Origin: AC-51 sp036265325
GTDB taxonomy: Bacteria; Actinomycetota; UBA4738; HRBIN12
Length of the DNA stretch: 8,923 bases
Assembly: GCA_036265325.1 (NCBI GenBank)
Contig: DATAPH010000024.1
Span: 1 to 8,923 of the forward strand
Direction: 5' to 3'
In this document: piece after piece, positions 1 to 5,917 of the stretch
How positions within the stretch are numbered: position 1 is the first letter of the stretch
Layout of the letters: every line of letters starts with the position of its first letter
Notes under the pieces: generated by a model
What the model saw: only the letters and a program-made list of their open reading frames with translations
The model's database searches: none
Told to the model about the DNA's origin: nothing
Translations under genes and position numbers: made by a program

Positions 1-804
1 GAGGAACACGAGCCCCGCGACCGCGAGCCGGTAGATCATGAAGATCAGGAAGTCGTGCGTACGGAGGTACCGGAGCAGGAACCAGATCACGAGGAATCCG
101 CTCACTCCGGCCGCGAGGAACCCCGCCAGGAATTGCGGGCCGTAGCCCTGGAACCCTTGCTGCACCAGGTCCACGCCCTTGGCGCCGCCGGCGCCGGCGA
201 TGATCGGCAGCGCCAGCAAGAACGAGAAGCGGGCGGCGGCCTCGCGGTTCAGGCCGACGAGACGGCTGGCGGTGATCGTGACGCCGGATCGGGAAACGCC
301 GGGCTGCAACGCAAGGGCCTGAGCGATCCCAACGAACAGGCCCGTGCGCACCCCGATGGAATCCAGGTCGCGGTCCTGCCGCGCCAGGCGGTCGACGACG
401 TACAGGACGACGCCGAACACGGCGAGCGTCACGGCGATCAACCACGGCTGCCCGAGTTTGTCCTCGATCACCGACTCGAGCGCGACGCCGGCGATCACTC
501 CGGGGATCGTTCCGATGACGAGGGCCCATGCGAGCCGCTCGTCCGGCGTGCGGATCGCGCGTGCCCCGCACGACGCGAAGAACGCCTTGATGTAGACCCA
601 CAGGTCGCGGCGGAAGTAGATCACCGCGCCGACGAACGTGCCCATGTGAAGCGCGACGTCGAACGTTTTGTTCAGCGCCGGGTCGTCGACGATGTGCCAC
701 CCGAACATCCACGGGACGAGGATCAGGTGGCCACTGCTCGAGATCGGCGCGAACTCCGTGATGCCCTGGACGAGGCCGAGGACGATCGCCTGCAAGATGG
801 TCAT
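1..804 (-). CDS. uppP: Undecaprenyl-diphosphatase UppP (BacA family), C-terminus off the left edge
   Basis: Integral membrane phosphatase that converts undecaprenyl diphosphate to undecaprenyl phosphate, recycling the lipid carrier for peptidoglycan and other envelope polymers. Family members can raise bacitracin tolerance. Seen: 268 codons with no stop before the window edge. The usual family length is about 260-280, so only a few residues should be missing. Residues 13-17 are QGITE, the (E/Q)xxxE motif. SSSGH at 22-26 supplies the conserved Ser and His. PGVSRSGVT at 168-176 is the second family signature (PGxSRSxxT). Several hydrophobic segments follow (about 93-109, 121-138, 192-206, 225-246). 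The ATG at 804 begins MTILQAIVLG, a typical family N-terminus. It has no Shine-Dalgarno, but TAGACT lies 8 bases upstream, so it is probably leaderless. It follows the SAF-domain gene by 32 bases on the same strand. Identification is secure. Confidence 0.95.
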   Translation of the reverse strand, partial: MTILQAIVLGLVQGITEFAPISSSGHLILVPWMFGWHIVDDPALNKTFDVALHMGTFVGAVIYFRRDLWVYIKAFFASCGARAIRTPDERLAWALVIGTIPGVIAGVALESVIEDKLGQPWLIAVTLAVFGVVLYVVDRLARQDRDLDSIGVRTGLFVGIAQALALQPGVSRSGVTITASRLVGLNREAAARFSFLLALPIIAGAGGAKGVDLVQQGFQGYGPQFLAGFLAAGVSGFLVIWFLLRYLRTHDFLIFMIYRLAVAGLVFL

Positions 805-812
805 TGCGCCCG

Positions 813-818
813 AGTCTA
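813..818 (-). promoter_or_regulatory. Putative -10 box (TAGACT) for leaderless uppP transcript
   Basis: On the minus strand TAGACT ends 8 bases before the uppP ATG, so a transcript starting 6-9 bases after the box would begin at or next to the start codon. No Shine-Dalgarno is visible between them and no convincing -35 box is seen. The same arrangement recurs at four other ATG starts in this window. Confidence 0.5.
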
Positions 819-836
819 TCCGGGCCGTACGGCCGA

Positions 837-1517
837 CTACCCGAACGCCGGCGAGGCGCTCGGAGAGGCCGAAACCGTGTCGGGCGCACGAACGGCCAGA
901 CCGAGATTTCCGGCCGCCGCCGCCTGCAGGAGTTGGCGCGCGGTCTCCGCATCGACGTCGAGCGTGACCGGGATCGCCCCCGCTTCTCCTGCGGATACGT
1001 CGGCTTCGCCGATGGCAAGGATCCGGAGATCCTCACCCACGAGCGTTGTATAGGGACGCGCGCCGGCGAACGTGGCGTAGGCGTCGACCCTGTCGGCGGG
1101 CGTCACGCCATCGGGCACCGCCGCGAACCGAACCGTCACGGCGACGTTCCCCGGCTCGACCGCGACGGCGAACCGGCTGGCACCCAGCCGCGCGTCGACC
1201 AGGACCTCGCCGGCCAGCACGACGCCGCCGGACACCTTGCCGACAGCCGCGGCGGTCGACGTCACGGCGCCGGGCGGCAGGTAGACGGCGGGCAGCTGCG
1301 CAAGCCGGATGTCACCCGGCCCGATCACGGTCCCGGCCGCGAGGTCGCGGGCCGCCACCACGGCTACCGCACCCGGGCCCGCGGCCGCTTGCGCTTCCTC
1401 CGCTCGCACAACCTCGCCTCGCACCGCCAGGAACGAAACCAACGCGAGCACGCCGGCAAGACCGAACAACACCTTGGACGACATGGGCAGGGTGCGTCCG
1501 AACCCCGGCAAGCGCAT
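837..1517 (-). CDS. SAF-domain / CpaB (RcpC)-like membrane-anchored exported protein
   Basis: Product of 226 aa. Residues 16-32 form one hydrophobic helix, either signal anchor or signal peptide. Residues about 50-112 match a SAF domain: VAARDLAAGTVIGPGDI, then LPPGA, then a G-x-VLAGEVL stretch. The C-terminal part (about 120-220) has the CpaB/RcpC pattern: a D-RVDAYATF strand, then a VTLDV-DAETA-LL-AA segment, ending in a GNLGLAVRAP strand. CpaB/RcpC proteins assist Flp/Tad pilus assembly outside the membrane. No pilus gene is present here, so that role is not supported; SAF proteins of this kind are often annotated only by domain. The ATG at 1517 is preceded 6 bases upstream by TAGCGT, a leaderless arrangement. 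An internal ATG at 1484 (residue 12) is the alternative start. The tail is rich in Ala, Ser and Pro. The fold call is fairly sure; the function is unknown. Confidence 0.75.
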   Translation of the reverse strand: MRLPGFGRTLPMSSKVLFGLAGVLALVSFLAVRGEVVRAEEAQAAAGPGAVAVVAARDLAAGTVIGPGDIRLAQLPAVYLPPGAVTSTAAAVGKVSGGVVLAGEVLVDARLGASRFAVAVEPGNVAVTVRFAAVPDGVTPADRVDAYATFAGARPYTTLVGEDLRILAIGEADVSAGEAGAIPVTLDVDAETARQLLQAAAAGNLGLAVRAPDTVSASPSASPAFG

Positions 1518-1523
1518 GCGAGG

Positions 1524-1529
1524 ACGCTA
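1524..1529 (-). promoter_or_regulatory. Putative -10 box (TAGCGT) for leaderless SAF-domain gene
   Basis: On the minus strand TAGCGT lies 6 bases before the ATG at 1517. No Shine-Dalgarno intervenes. It fits TANNNT and would place the transcription start at or beside the ATG. It also favours 1517 over the internal ATG at 1484. It sits in the 49-base gap after the 59-aa gene. Confidence 0.45.
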
Positions 1530-1566
1530 TGCATCGCGGGCACGCTGAGCCGTGCGCACCGTCACA

Positions 1567-1746
1567 TCAGTCGACCGGTCGGAGGTGATCCTTCCGTTTC
1601 TCGAGCGGCATAGTCTTCAGGCGGAACTCCTCCAGCTCGCGACGTCCGACGATCGACGAGACGGCCTCGCGCACGCGGTCGCCGAGCTGTTCCGCGTCGT
1701 CCTCCGTCACGAACGAGAGCTCGATCCGGACGAGCTGGCGTGCCAT
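1567..1746 (-). CDS. Unrecognised 59-aa protein coupled to mtnP
   Basis: I do not recognise a family. The protein begins MARQLVRIELSF and ends in HLRPVD. It reads as beta (residues 4-13), a charged amphipathic helix (about 15-34), then beta (about 38-46) and a basic tail; a small beta-alpha-beta unit is plausible. It has no Cys, no TM segment and no signal. The start is set by context: its ATG (1746-1744) shares one base with the mtnP stop TGA (1748-1746), giving TGATG. A GGGAG Shine-Dalgarno at 1757-1753 sits 6 bases before it. That supports a real, translationally coupled gene rather than chance. An in-frame ATG 12 codons upstream would run into mtnP and is less likely. Coupling suggests a role linked to MTA phosphorylase or simply operon membership; no function is assigned. 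Confidence 0.7.
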   Translation of the reverse strand: MARQLVRIELSFVTEDDAEQLGDRVREAVSSIVGRRELEEFRLKTMPLEKRKDHLRPVD

Positions 1747-2531
1747 CAGCTGCTCCCGGAGAGCGCCTGTCCGCAGGTGCACCCGCGTTCGCTCGGCACA
1801 TCAGGGATCGCTGCGAACAACAGGTCCCGGAGCGCCTCGATGTTCTCGCCGAAGACCTTCAGCACCTCGTGGTGCGACACCGGCGAGATGTCGTCGACCC
1901 CGACGTCGTAGTCGGTGACGAGCGCGACGTTCGCGAAGCACAGCTCCGCCTCGCGTGCGAGGGTGACCTCGGGGAACTGCGTCATCCCGATCACGTCGCC
2001 GCCCATCTGCGTGAACATCTTCGATTCGGCCCGCGTCGAGAACCGCGGCCCCTCGATCACCACCATCGTGCCCCCGTCGCGATGCTCGATCCCGAGCGTG
2101 CCTGCCGACGCGACCAGCGATGTGCGGAGCTCGGGGCAGTACGGATCGGCGAACGACACGTGCGTCGTCACCGGCCCGTCGAAGAACGTGTACGCCCGGG
2201 ACTTCGTGAAGTCGATCGCCTGGTCCGAGACGACGAACGTCTTGGGCGCGATGTCGCGACGGAGCGAGCCGGCCGCGCTCGGCCCGAACAACCGCGTCAC
2301 GCCGAGCTCCTTCATCGCCCACACGTTGGCGCGGTACGGCACGAGGTGCGGCGGGAACTCGTGGTCCTTCCCGTGGCGCGGCAGGAACGCGACCCTGCGT
2401 TCGCCGATCGTTCCGATCGTGATCGGTGCGCTCGGCTTCCCGTACGGCGTGTCGACCGTCACCTCCTCGGGGTCGTCGAGGAAGGCGTAGAAACCCGACC
2501 CTCCGAACACCCCGATCTCGGCGCTGCTCAC
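1746..2531 (-). CDS. mtnP: S-methyl-5'-thioadenosine phosphorylase (MTAP), PNP/UDP phosphorylase family 2
   Basis: Cytosolic enzyme that splits 5'-methylthioadenosine with phosphate into adenine and methylthioribose-1-phosphate, salvaging purine and methionine sulfur after polyamine synthesis. Product of 261 aa, within the usual range. GVFGGSGFY (7-15) is the phosphate-binding N-terminus. LPRHGKDH (50-57) and H62 plus YRAN (66-69) are family signatures. GPSAAGSL is at 83-90, EGPRFSTRAE at 160-169, MT-PE--LAREAE at 183-196. TDYD (206-209) supplies the two acidic residues that in MTAPs recognise the adenine 6-amino group; purine phosphorylases preferring oxopurines have Asn there. GC-T-CG at 250-254 is a C-terminal CxC. 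The GTG at 2531 overlaps the upstream stop as GTGA, with AAGGAGG at 2545-2539 seven bases upstream, so the start is secure. It lies in a coupled operon with fmdB and the 59-aa gene. Confidence 0.93.
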   Translation of the reverse strand: MSSAEIGVFGGSGFYAFLDDPEEVTVDTPYGKPSAPITIGTIGERRVAFLPRHGKDHEFPPHLVPYRANVWAMKELGVTRLFGPSAAGSLRRDIAPKTFVVSDQAIDFTKSRAYTFFDGPVTTHVSFADPYCPELRTSLVASAGTLGIEHRDGGTMVVIEGPRFSTRAESKMFTQMGGDVIGMTQFPEVTLAREAELCFANVALVTDYDVGVDDISPVSHHEVLKVFGENIEALRDLLFAAIPDVPSERGCTCGQALSGSS

Positions 2532-2842
2532 GAAGACCCCTCCTTCTTCGTCGTGGTGGACGACGCCGAGGAGTCGCTCGACGTCTCCTTCTTGGTGGTG
2601 CCGCCCTCCGTCGACGCCGGCTTCTTCTCGGCGTCGTTCTTCGACTCGCCCGCCGGTTTCGACTTCTTGCCGTGGTCGGTGGCATAGAACCCGGATCCCT
2701 TGAACGAGATCGCCGGCGGCGCGAACACCTTCCGTAGCTCCCCGCCGCACTCCGGGCAATGCGTCAGCGGGTCGTCGCTCATCTTCTGGACGATGTCGAA
2801 CGTATGGCCGCAATCGCGGCATCGGTACTCGTAGGTGGGCAT
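2528..2842 (-). CDS. FmdB-family zinc-ribbon protein with disordered tail, Ruc-like
   Basis: Product of 104 aa. The start MPTYEYRC is the classic FmdB N-terminus. Two CxxC knuckles, C8/C11 and C29/C32, form a zinc ribbon (putative regulatory protein FmdB family). Residues 47-56 (FKGSGFYATD) match the conserved linker. From about 58 to the end the chain is low-complexity (Lys, Ser, Thr, Glu, Gly) and should be disordered. Same-family proteins in mycobacteria include Ruc, a heat-shock protein that binds zinc when reduced and becomes an oligomeric chaperone when oxidised. It is also encoded near galU, so a Ruc-like role is a reasonable inference, not shown. The ATG at 2842 has TACACT 9 bases upstream and no Shine-Dalgarno. 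An in-frame ATG nine codons upstream is rejected because it precedes the conserved MPTY start. It heads the fmdB-mtnP-59-aa operon. Confidence 0.9.
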   Translation of the reverse strand: MPTYEYRCRDCGHTFDIVQKMSDDPLTHCPECGGELRKVFAPPAISFKGSGFYATDHGKKSKPAGESKNDAEKKPASTEGGTTKKETSSDSSASSTTTKKEGSS

Positions 2843-2851
2843 GGCCGGGCA

Positions 2852-2857
2852 AGTGTA
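2852..2857 (-). promoter_or_regulatory. Putative -10 box (TACACT) for leaderless fmdB operon
   Basis: On the minus strand TACACT lies 9 bases before the fmdB ATG at 2842. It is in the 44-base divergent region shared with galU, with its -10 facing away from the galU box. No good -35 hexamer is seen. No HrcA-type long inverted repeat (CIRCE) is visible here, although the mycobacterial relative is heat-shock controlled. Confidence 0.45.
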
Positions 2858-2872
2858 GTTCCGGTGCACCGA

Positions 2873-2878
2873 TAGACT
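2873..2878 (+). promoter_or_regulatory. Putative -10 box (TAGACT) for leaderless galU operon
   Basis: TAGACT ends 8 bases before the galU ATG at 2887, with no Shine-Dalgarno. It is identical in sequence and spacing to the uppP box on the other strand. It lies 15 bases from the opposing fmdB -10, so each box occupies roughly the -35 zone of the other promoter. Confidence 0.5.
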
Positions 2879-2886
2879 CGGCCGCC

Positions 2887-3753
2887 ATGACGATGCGCAC
2901 CGCGGTGATCCCGGCGGCGGGCCTTGGGACGCGCTTCTTGCCTGCGACGAAGGCGGTACCGAAAGGATTGCTTCCGATCGTCGACACCCCGGCGATCCAG
3001 CTCGTGGTCGAGGAGGCGCTCGCCGCTGGGCTCGAGGACGTGATCGTCGTTCTCGGTCCGGGGCAGGACGCGTTGCGCGAGCACTTCGCTCCCGATCCCG
3101 CCTTGGAACAGGAGTTAGAGGCGCGCGCCAAGGCCGGCGCGCTCGAGGCCGTCCGGCGAGCCACCCGCCCCGAGGTTCGGTTCGTCGTGCAGGAGGAGGC
3201 GCTCGGCCTCGGGCACGCTGTCTCGGTCGCGGCGCCGCTCGTCGGCGGTGCGCCGTTCGCCGTCCTGCTCGGCGACGACCTGCTCGACCCGACGGTGCCG
3301 CTCCTTCGATCCATGCTCGCCGAGTCCGAGCGGACCGGCGCCTCGGTGATCGCCGCGATGCACGTGGGTCCGCGCGAGATCGCGATGTACGGCTGCATCA
3401 CGCCCGGCGAGACCGACGGCGACCTCGTCAGTGTCTCGTCCATCGTCGAGAAGCCCGATCCGGCGGAAGCCGCGTCGGACCTCGCGGTCGTCGGGCGGTA
3501 CGTGTTCACGCCCGGGATCGTCGACGCGCTCGCGACGACGGCGCCCGGCGCCGGCGGCGAGATCCAGCTCACCGACGCGATCGGCGCGCTCGCGGCAACC
3601 GAACGCGTGTACGCCTACCCGTTCGAGCGCGGCCGCTACGACGCCGGCAACCCGCTCGACGCGCTCGAGGCGCAGATCGCATTCGCCCTCGCACGCGACG
3701 ACCTCGGCTCACCGCTGCGGGCGCGTCTCACCGATCTGCTCGCGAGCGGATAG
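2887..3753 (+). CDS. galU: UTP--glucose-1-phosphate uridylyltransferase
   Basis: Makes UDP-glucose from UTP and glucose-1-phosphate for cell-envelope polysaccharide, glycolipid and trehalose precursors; cytosolic. Product of 288 aa, close to the usual 290-305. The nucleotidyltransferase signature AAGLGTRFLPATKA (10-23) is intact. PKGLLP is at 25-30, LGLGHAV (106-112) contacts the substrate, and LGDD (128-131) holds the metal-binding Asp. VEKP (187-190), VVGRYVF (201-207), GGEIQLTD (223-230) and RYDAGNP (250-256) are all family features. Oddity: the usual PKE in the 25-27 loop is PKG. The ATG at 2887 gives MTMRTAVIPAAG; the TAGACT box 8 bases upstream supports it, although an ATG two codons later is possible. 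It starts a run of five same-strand genes, with the acetyltransferase beginning 6 bases after its stop. Confidence 0.95.
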   Translation: MTMRTAVIPAAGLGTRFLPATKAVPKGLLPIVDTPAIQLVVEEALAAGLEDVIVVLGPGQDALREHFAPDPALEQELEARAKAGALEAVRRATRPEVRFVVQEEALGLGHAVSVAAPLVGGAPFAVLLGDDLLDPTVPLLRSMLAESERTGASVIAAMHVGPREIAMYGCITPGETDGDLVSVSSIVEKPDPAEAASDLAVVGRYVFTPGIVDALATTAPGAGGEIQLTDAIGALAATERVYAYPFERGRYDAGNPLDALEAQIAFALARDDLGSPLRARLTDLLASG

Positions 3754-3759
3754 GACGTC

Positions 3760-4629
3760 GTGCTGCGGCGGCGCCCTTGGCGGGGCTGGGAAGACCTCGC
3801 GCCGATGCAGGAGCTGCTTGCGCGCACGCTGCGCGACATGCCCGACTGCGCGTTCTTCCACCCCGGCGACCTGGCATGGTGGGTCGGGTGGCCCGAGCAG
3901 TCACACGAAGATCTGGCTCGGAAGGTCACGATCGTGCAGGACGATGACCGCGTCGTCGGTTGGCACTACCTCGACCGCGAAGATGTGAACGAGTGGGTCG
4001 ACCCGACCGCGCCCGATCCCGACGCGGTGTGGCGCGAGCTCGATGCGGCGCTCGAACCGCACCCGTCGCTCGCGCGGTCGATCCGGGGCGACGACACGGC
4101 GGGGATGGCGCGCCTTCGCGCCGCCGGATTCACCCCGATGGACGAATGGATGATCGGCTTCTCGTTCGACCTGACCGATCTCGATGTGGGCGCGTCCGAC
4201 GAACGCGTGCGGCCGGTCGCACCCGGCGACGACCTTGCGCCGCGCGCCTCCGTCACGCGGGCCGCCTTCCGCGTAGACAAGCCGTTCGATCGCTACGTCC
4301 GGGAGTACGAGGCCTTCACCCGGACGCCGGCGTACCCACTCGGCTGGGACCTGGTCGCATGGAGCGATGACCGCGCGGCCGCGTGCACCATCGCGTGGCC
4401 CGATCCGGTGAGCCGCGTCGGGAACTTCGAGCCTGTCGCGGCGCATCCGGACCTCCACCGACGGGGCTACGCGAGCGCGGTGCTCCGGGGAGGGTTCCGG
4501 CGGCTGCGTGACGCCGGCATGGAGCGCGTCGTCGTATACACACCGATGGACAACGAGCCGGCCATCGCCCTGTACCGGTCGGTCGGATTCCACGACGACA
4601 ACATCCAGCGCTGGTTCGCCCGGTCGTGA
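3760..4629 (+). CDS. Two-domain GNAT-family N-acetyltransferase
   Basis: Product of 289 aa. The C-terminal half (about 148-289) is a clear GNAT fold: a VGNFEPVAAHPDLHRRGYASAVL stretch (220-242) gives strand beta-4 and the acetyl-CoA pyrophosphate loop (HRRGYA, 233-238). DNEPAIALYRSVGF (264-277) is the closing motif B. The N-terminal half (about 5-140) looks like a degenerate second GNAT unit: a GW-DL-PMQ-LL opening, a VVGW strand at 65-68, and RLRAAGF at 118-124. Only the C-terminal unit keeps a recognisable CoA loop. The substrate cannot be told; it could be a small molecule or a protein N-terminus. In several Actinobacteria a RimJ-type acetyltransferase sits in this galU-moeA neighbourhood; this one is of a different, tandem type. 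The start is GTG at 3760, 6 bases after galU; AGGA overlaps the galU stop as a weak ribosome site. Confidence 0.85.
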   Translation: MLRRRPWRGWEDLAPMQELLARTLRDMPDCAFFHPGDLAWWVGWPEQSHEDLARKVTIVQDDDRVVGWHYLDREDVNEWVDPTAPDPDAVWRELDAALEPHPSLARSIRGDDTAGMARLRAAGFTPMDEWMIGFSFDLTDLDVGASDERVRPVAPGDDLAPRASVTRAAFRVDKPFDRYVREYEAFTRTPAYPLGWDLVAWSDDRAAACTIAWPDPVSRVGNFEPVAAHPDLHRRGYASAVLRGGFRRLRDAGMERVVVYTPMDNEPAIALYRSVGFHDDNIQRWFARS

Positions 4630-4642
4630 CCCGACGTGCGGA

Positions 4643-4648
4643 TACACT
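4643..4648 (+). promoter_or_regulatory. Putative -10 box (TACACT) for leaderless moeA/glp
   Basis: TACACT ends 6 bases before the moeA ATG at 4655, inside the 25-base gap after the acetyltransferase stop. No Shine-Dalgarno precedes the ATG and no clear -35 is seen. If used, it would give moeA-moaC expression partly independent of galU. Confidence 0.45.
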
Positions 4649-4654
4649 GCTCGC

Positions 4655-5917
4655 ATGGCGCGTGCCGTGCACGATCACGACTCGGCCGACGGCCTCGTCC
4701 CGCTCGAGCGGGCGCGCGAGACCGTTCTGTCGCAGATCCATCCGCTCCCGCCGATCGAGCTGCCGCTGACGGACGCGTACGGCTGCGTCGCGGCGACGGA
4801 CATCAAGTCGACCGTCGACCTGCCCGAGTTCGCGTCCAGTGGGATGGACGGGTTCGCGGTGCGTGCGGCCGACGTTGCGAATGCATCGCCCACCTCGCCG
4901 GCCGAACTCAAGGTGGTCGGTCGCGCGATGATCGGTCATCGCCCCGACGCGACGGTCGGGATGGGCGAAGCGGTCGCCATCGCGACCGGCGCGCCGATCC
5001 CGAGCGGCGCCGACGCGGTCGTCCCCATCGAGAACGCGGAGAACACCGAGGACGGCGACCTCGTTCGTTTGTTGGAGGCCGTGCCGGTGGGGCGCCACGT
5101 GCGGCCGCAGGGTGAGGACGTTCCCGCGGGCACGGTGCTCGTGCCCGCGGGCAAGCGTCTCGGTGCGCCTGAGATCGGGCTGCTCGCGAACGCCGGCGTC
5201 CCGCATCCGCTCGTGCATCCGCGCCCGCGCGTGATCGTCTTCTCGACCGGCGACGAGCTCGTTCCGCCGACCGAGACGCCGTCGTTCGGACAGGTGCGAG
5301 ACGCGAACGCGTACACGTTGTTCGGCGCGTTGCGCGAGGTCGGCGCCATTCCCGTGATCGCCGGCATCGTCCACGACGATCCCGAGACGCTGAAAGAAGC
5401 CGTGTTCAGCTACGAGATCCAGGCCGACGCGTTCGTGTCGTCGGGCGGGGTGAGCGTCGGCGAACGCGACGTCGTCAAGGCGGCGTTCTTCAAGCACGGC
5501 GATATCGCGTTCTCCAAGGTCGCGATGCAGCCCGGGATGCCGCAGGGGTTCGGGTTCATCGAGGGCAAGCCGTTCTTCGGACTGCCGGGTAACCCCGTCA
5601 GCGTGTTCGTCAGCTTCGAGATGTTCGTCCGGCCTGCGATGTTGAAGATGATGGGCCGCGGGCACCTCGGGCGCCCCGAGGTCGCCGCGGTGCTGACGCA
5701 CGACGTCAGTGGCCCGCGGGACAAGACCGTGTTCGCGCGCGTCGAGCTGGTGCGCGACACCGGCGGCTGGCGCGCGACGCCGACCGGTGGCCGTGGCTCG
5801 AACCTCATCTCGACGATCGCACGCGCCAACGGACTGGCGGTCTTGCCGCCGGGGATCGCAACGGCGTCCGCCGGCGAGCGGGTGTCGGTGCTGCTGTTCC
5901 GCGCGACGGAGGACTAG
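4655..5917 (+). CDS. moeA: MoeA / gephyrin-like protein (molybdopterin molybdotransferase family; candidate division protein Glp)
   Basis: Product of 420 aa, typical MoeA length. MoeA inserts molybdate into adenylated molybdopterin. In corynebacteria the gephyrin-like paralogue Glp instead binds FtsZ and a membrane receptor, GlpR. Domains in order: N-terminal MoeA_N with SSGMDGFAV (61-69) and TGAPIP (111-116); MoCF_biosynth domain with STGDEL (197-202), RDAN (215-218), SSGGVSVGE (262-270) and LPGNPVS (310-316); C-terminal MoeA_C domain from about 340. Odd point: the active-site loop reads KVAMQPGMPQG (288-298). Bacterial MoeA usually has KPGKP there, so two lysines appear replaced by Gln292 and Met295 while K288 stays. 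The ATG at 4655 is chosen for the family N-terminus and the upstream TACACT; an in-frame ATG at 4508 lies inside the acetyltransferase gene. moaC and a SepX/GlpR-like gene follow. The family is certain; enzyme versus division role is open. Confidence 0.92.
   Translation: MARAVHDHDSADGLVPLERARETVLSQIHPLPPIELPLTDAYGCVAATDIKSTVDLPEFASSGMDGFAVRAADVANASPTSPAELKVVGRAMIGHRPDATVGMGEAVAIATGAPIPSGADAVVPIENAENTEDGDLVRLLEAVPVGRHVRPQGEDVPAGTVLVPAGKRLGAPEIGLLANAGVPHPLVHPRPRVIVFSTGDELVPPTETPSFGQVRDANAYTLFGALREVGAIPVIAGIVHDDPETLKEAVFSYEIQADAFVSSGGVSVGERDVVKAAFFKHGDIAFSKVAMQPGMPQGFGFIEGKPFFGLPGNPVSVFVSFEMFVRPAMLKMMGRGHLGRPEVAAVLTHDVSGPRDKTVFARVELVRDTGGWRATPTGGRGSNLISTIARANGLAVLPPGIATASAGERVSVLLFRATED

Noticed and set aside
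55..1053. A 332-codon plus-strand open frame over uppP and the SAF gene
   Set aside because: It is antisense to two well-supported genes and has low-complexity composition with no domain.
1746..3572. A 608-codon open frame on the minus strand that would extend mtnP upstream through fmdB and galU
   Set aside because: Only the part from 2531 down has MTAP homology. The rest is antisense to galU and out of frame with fmdB, an effect of high GC. The GTG at 2531 with its Shine-Dalgarno and GTGA overlap is the real start.
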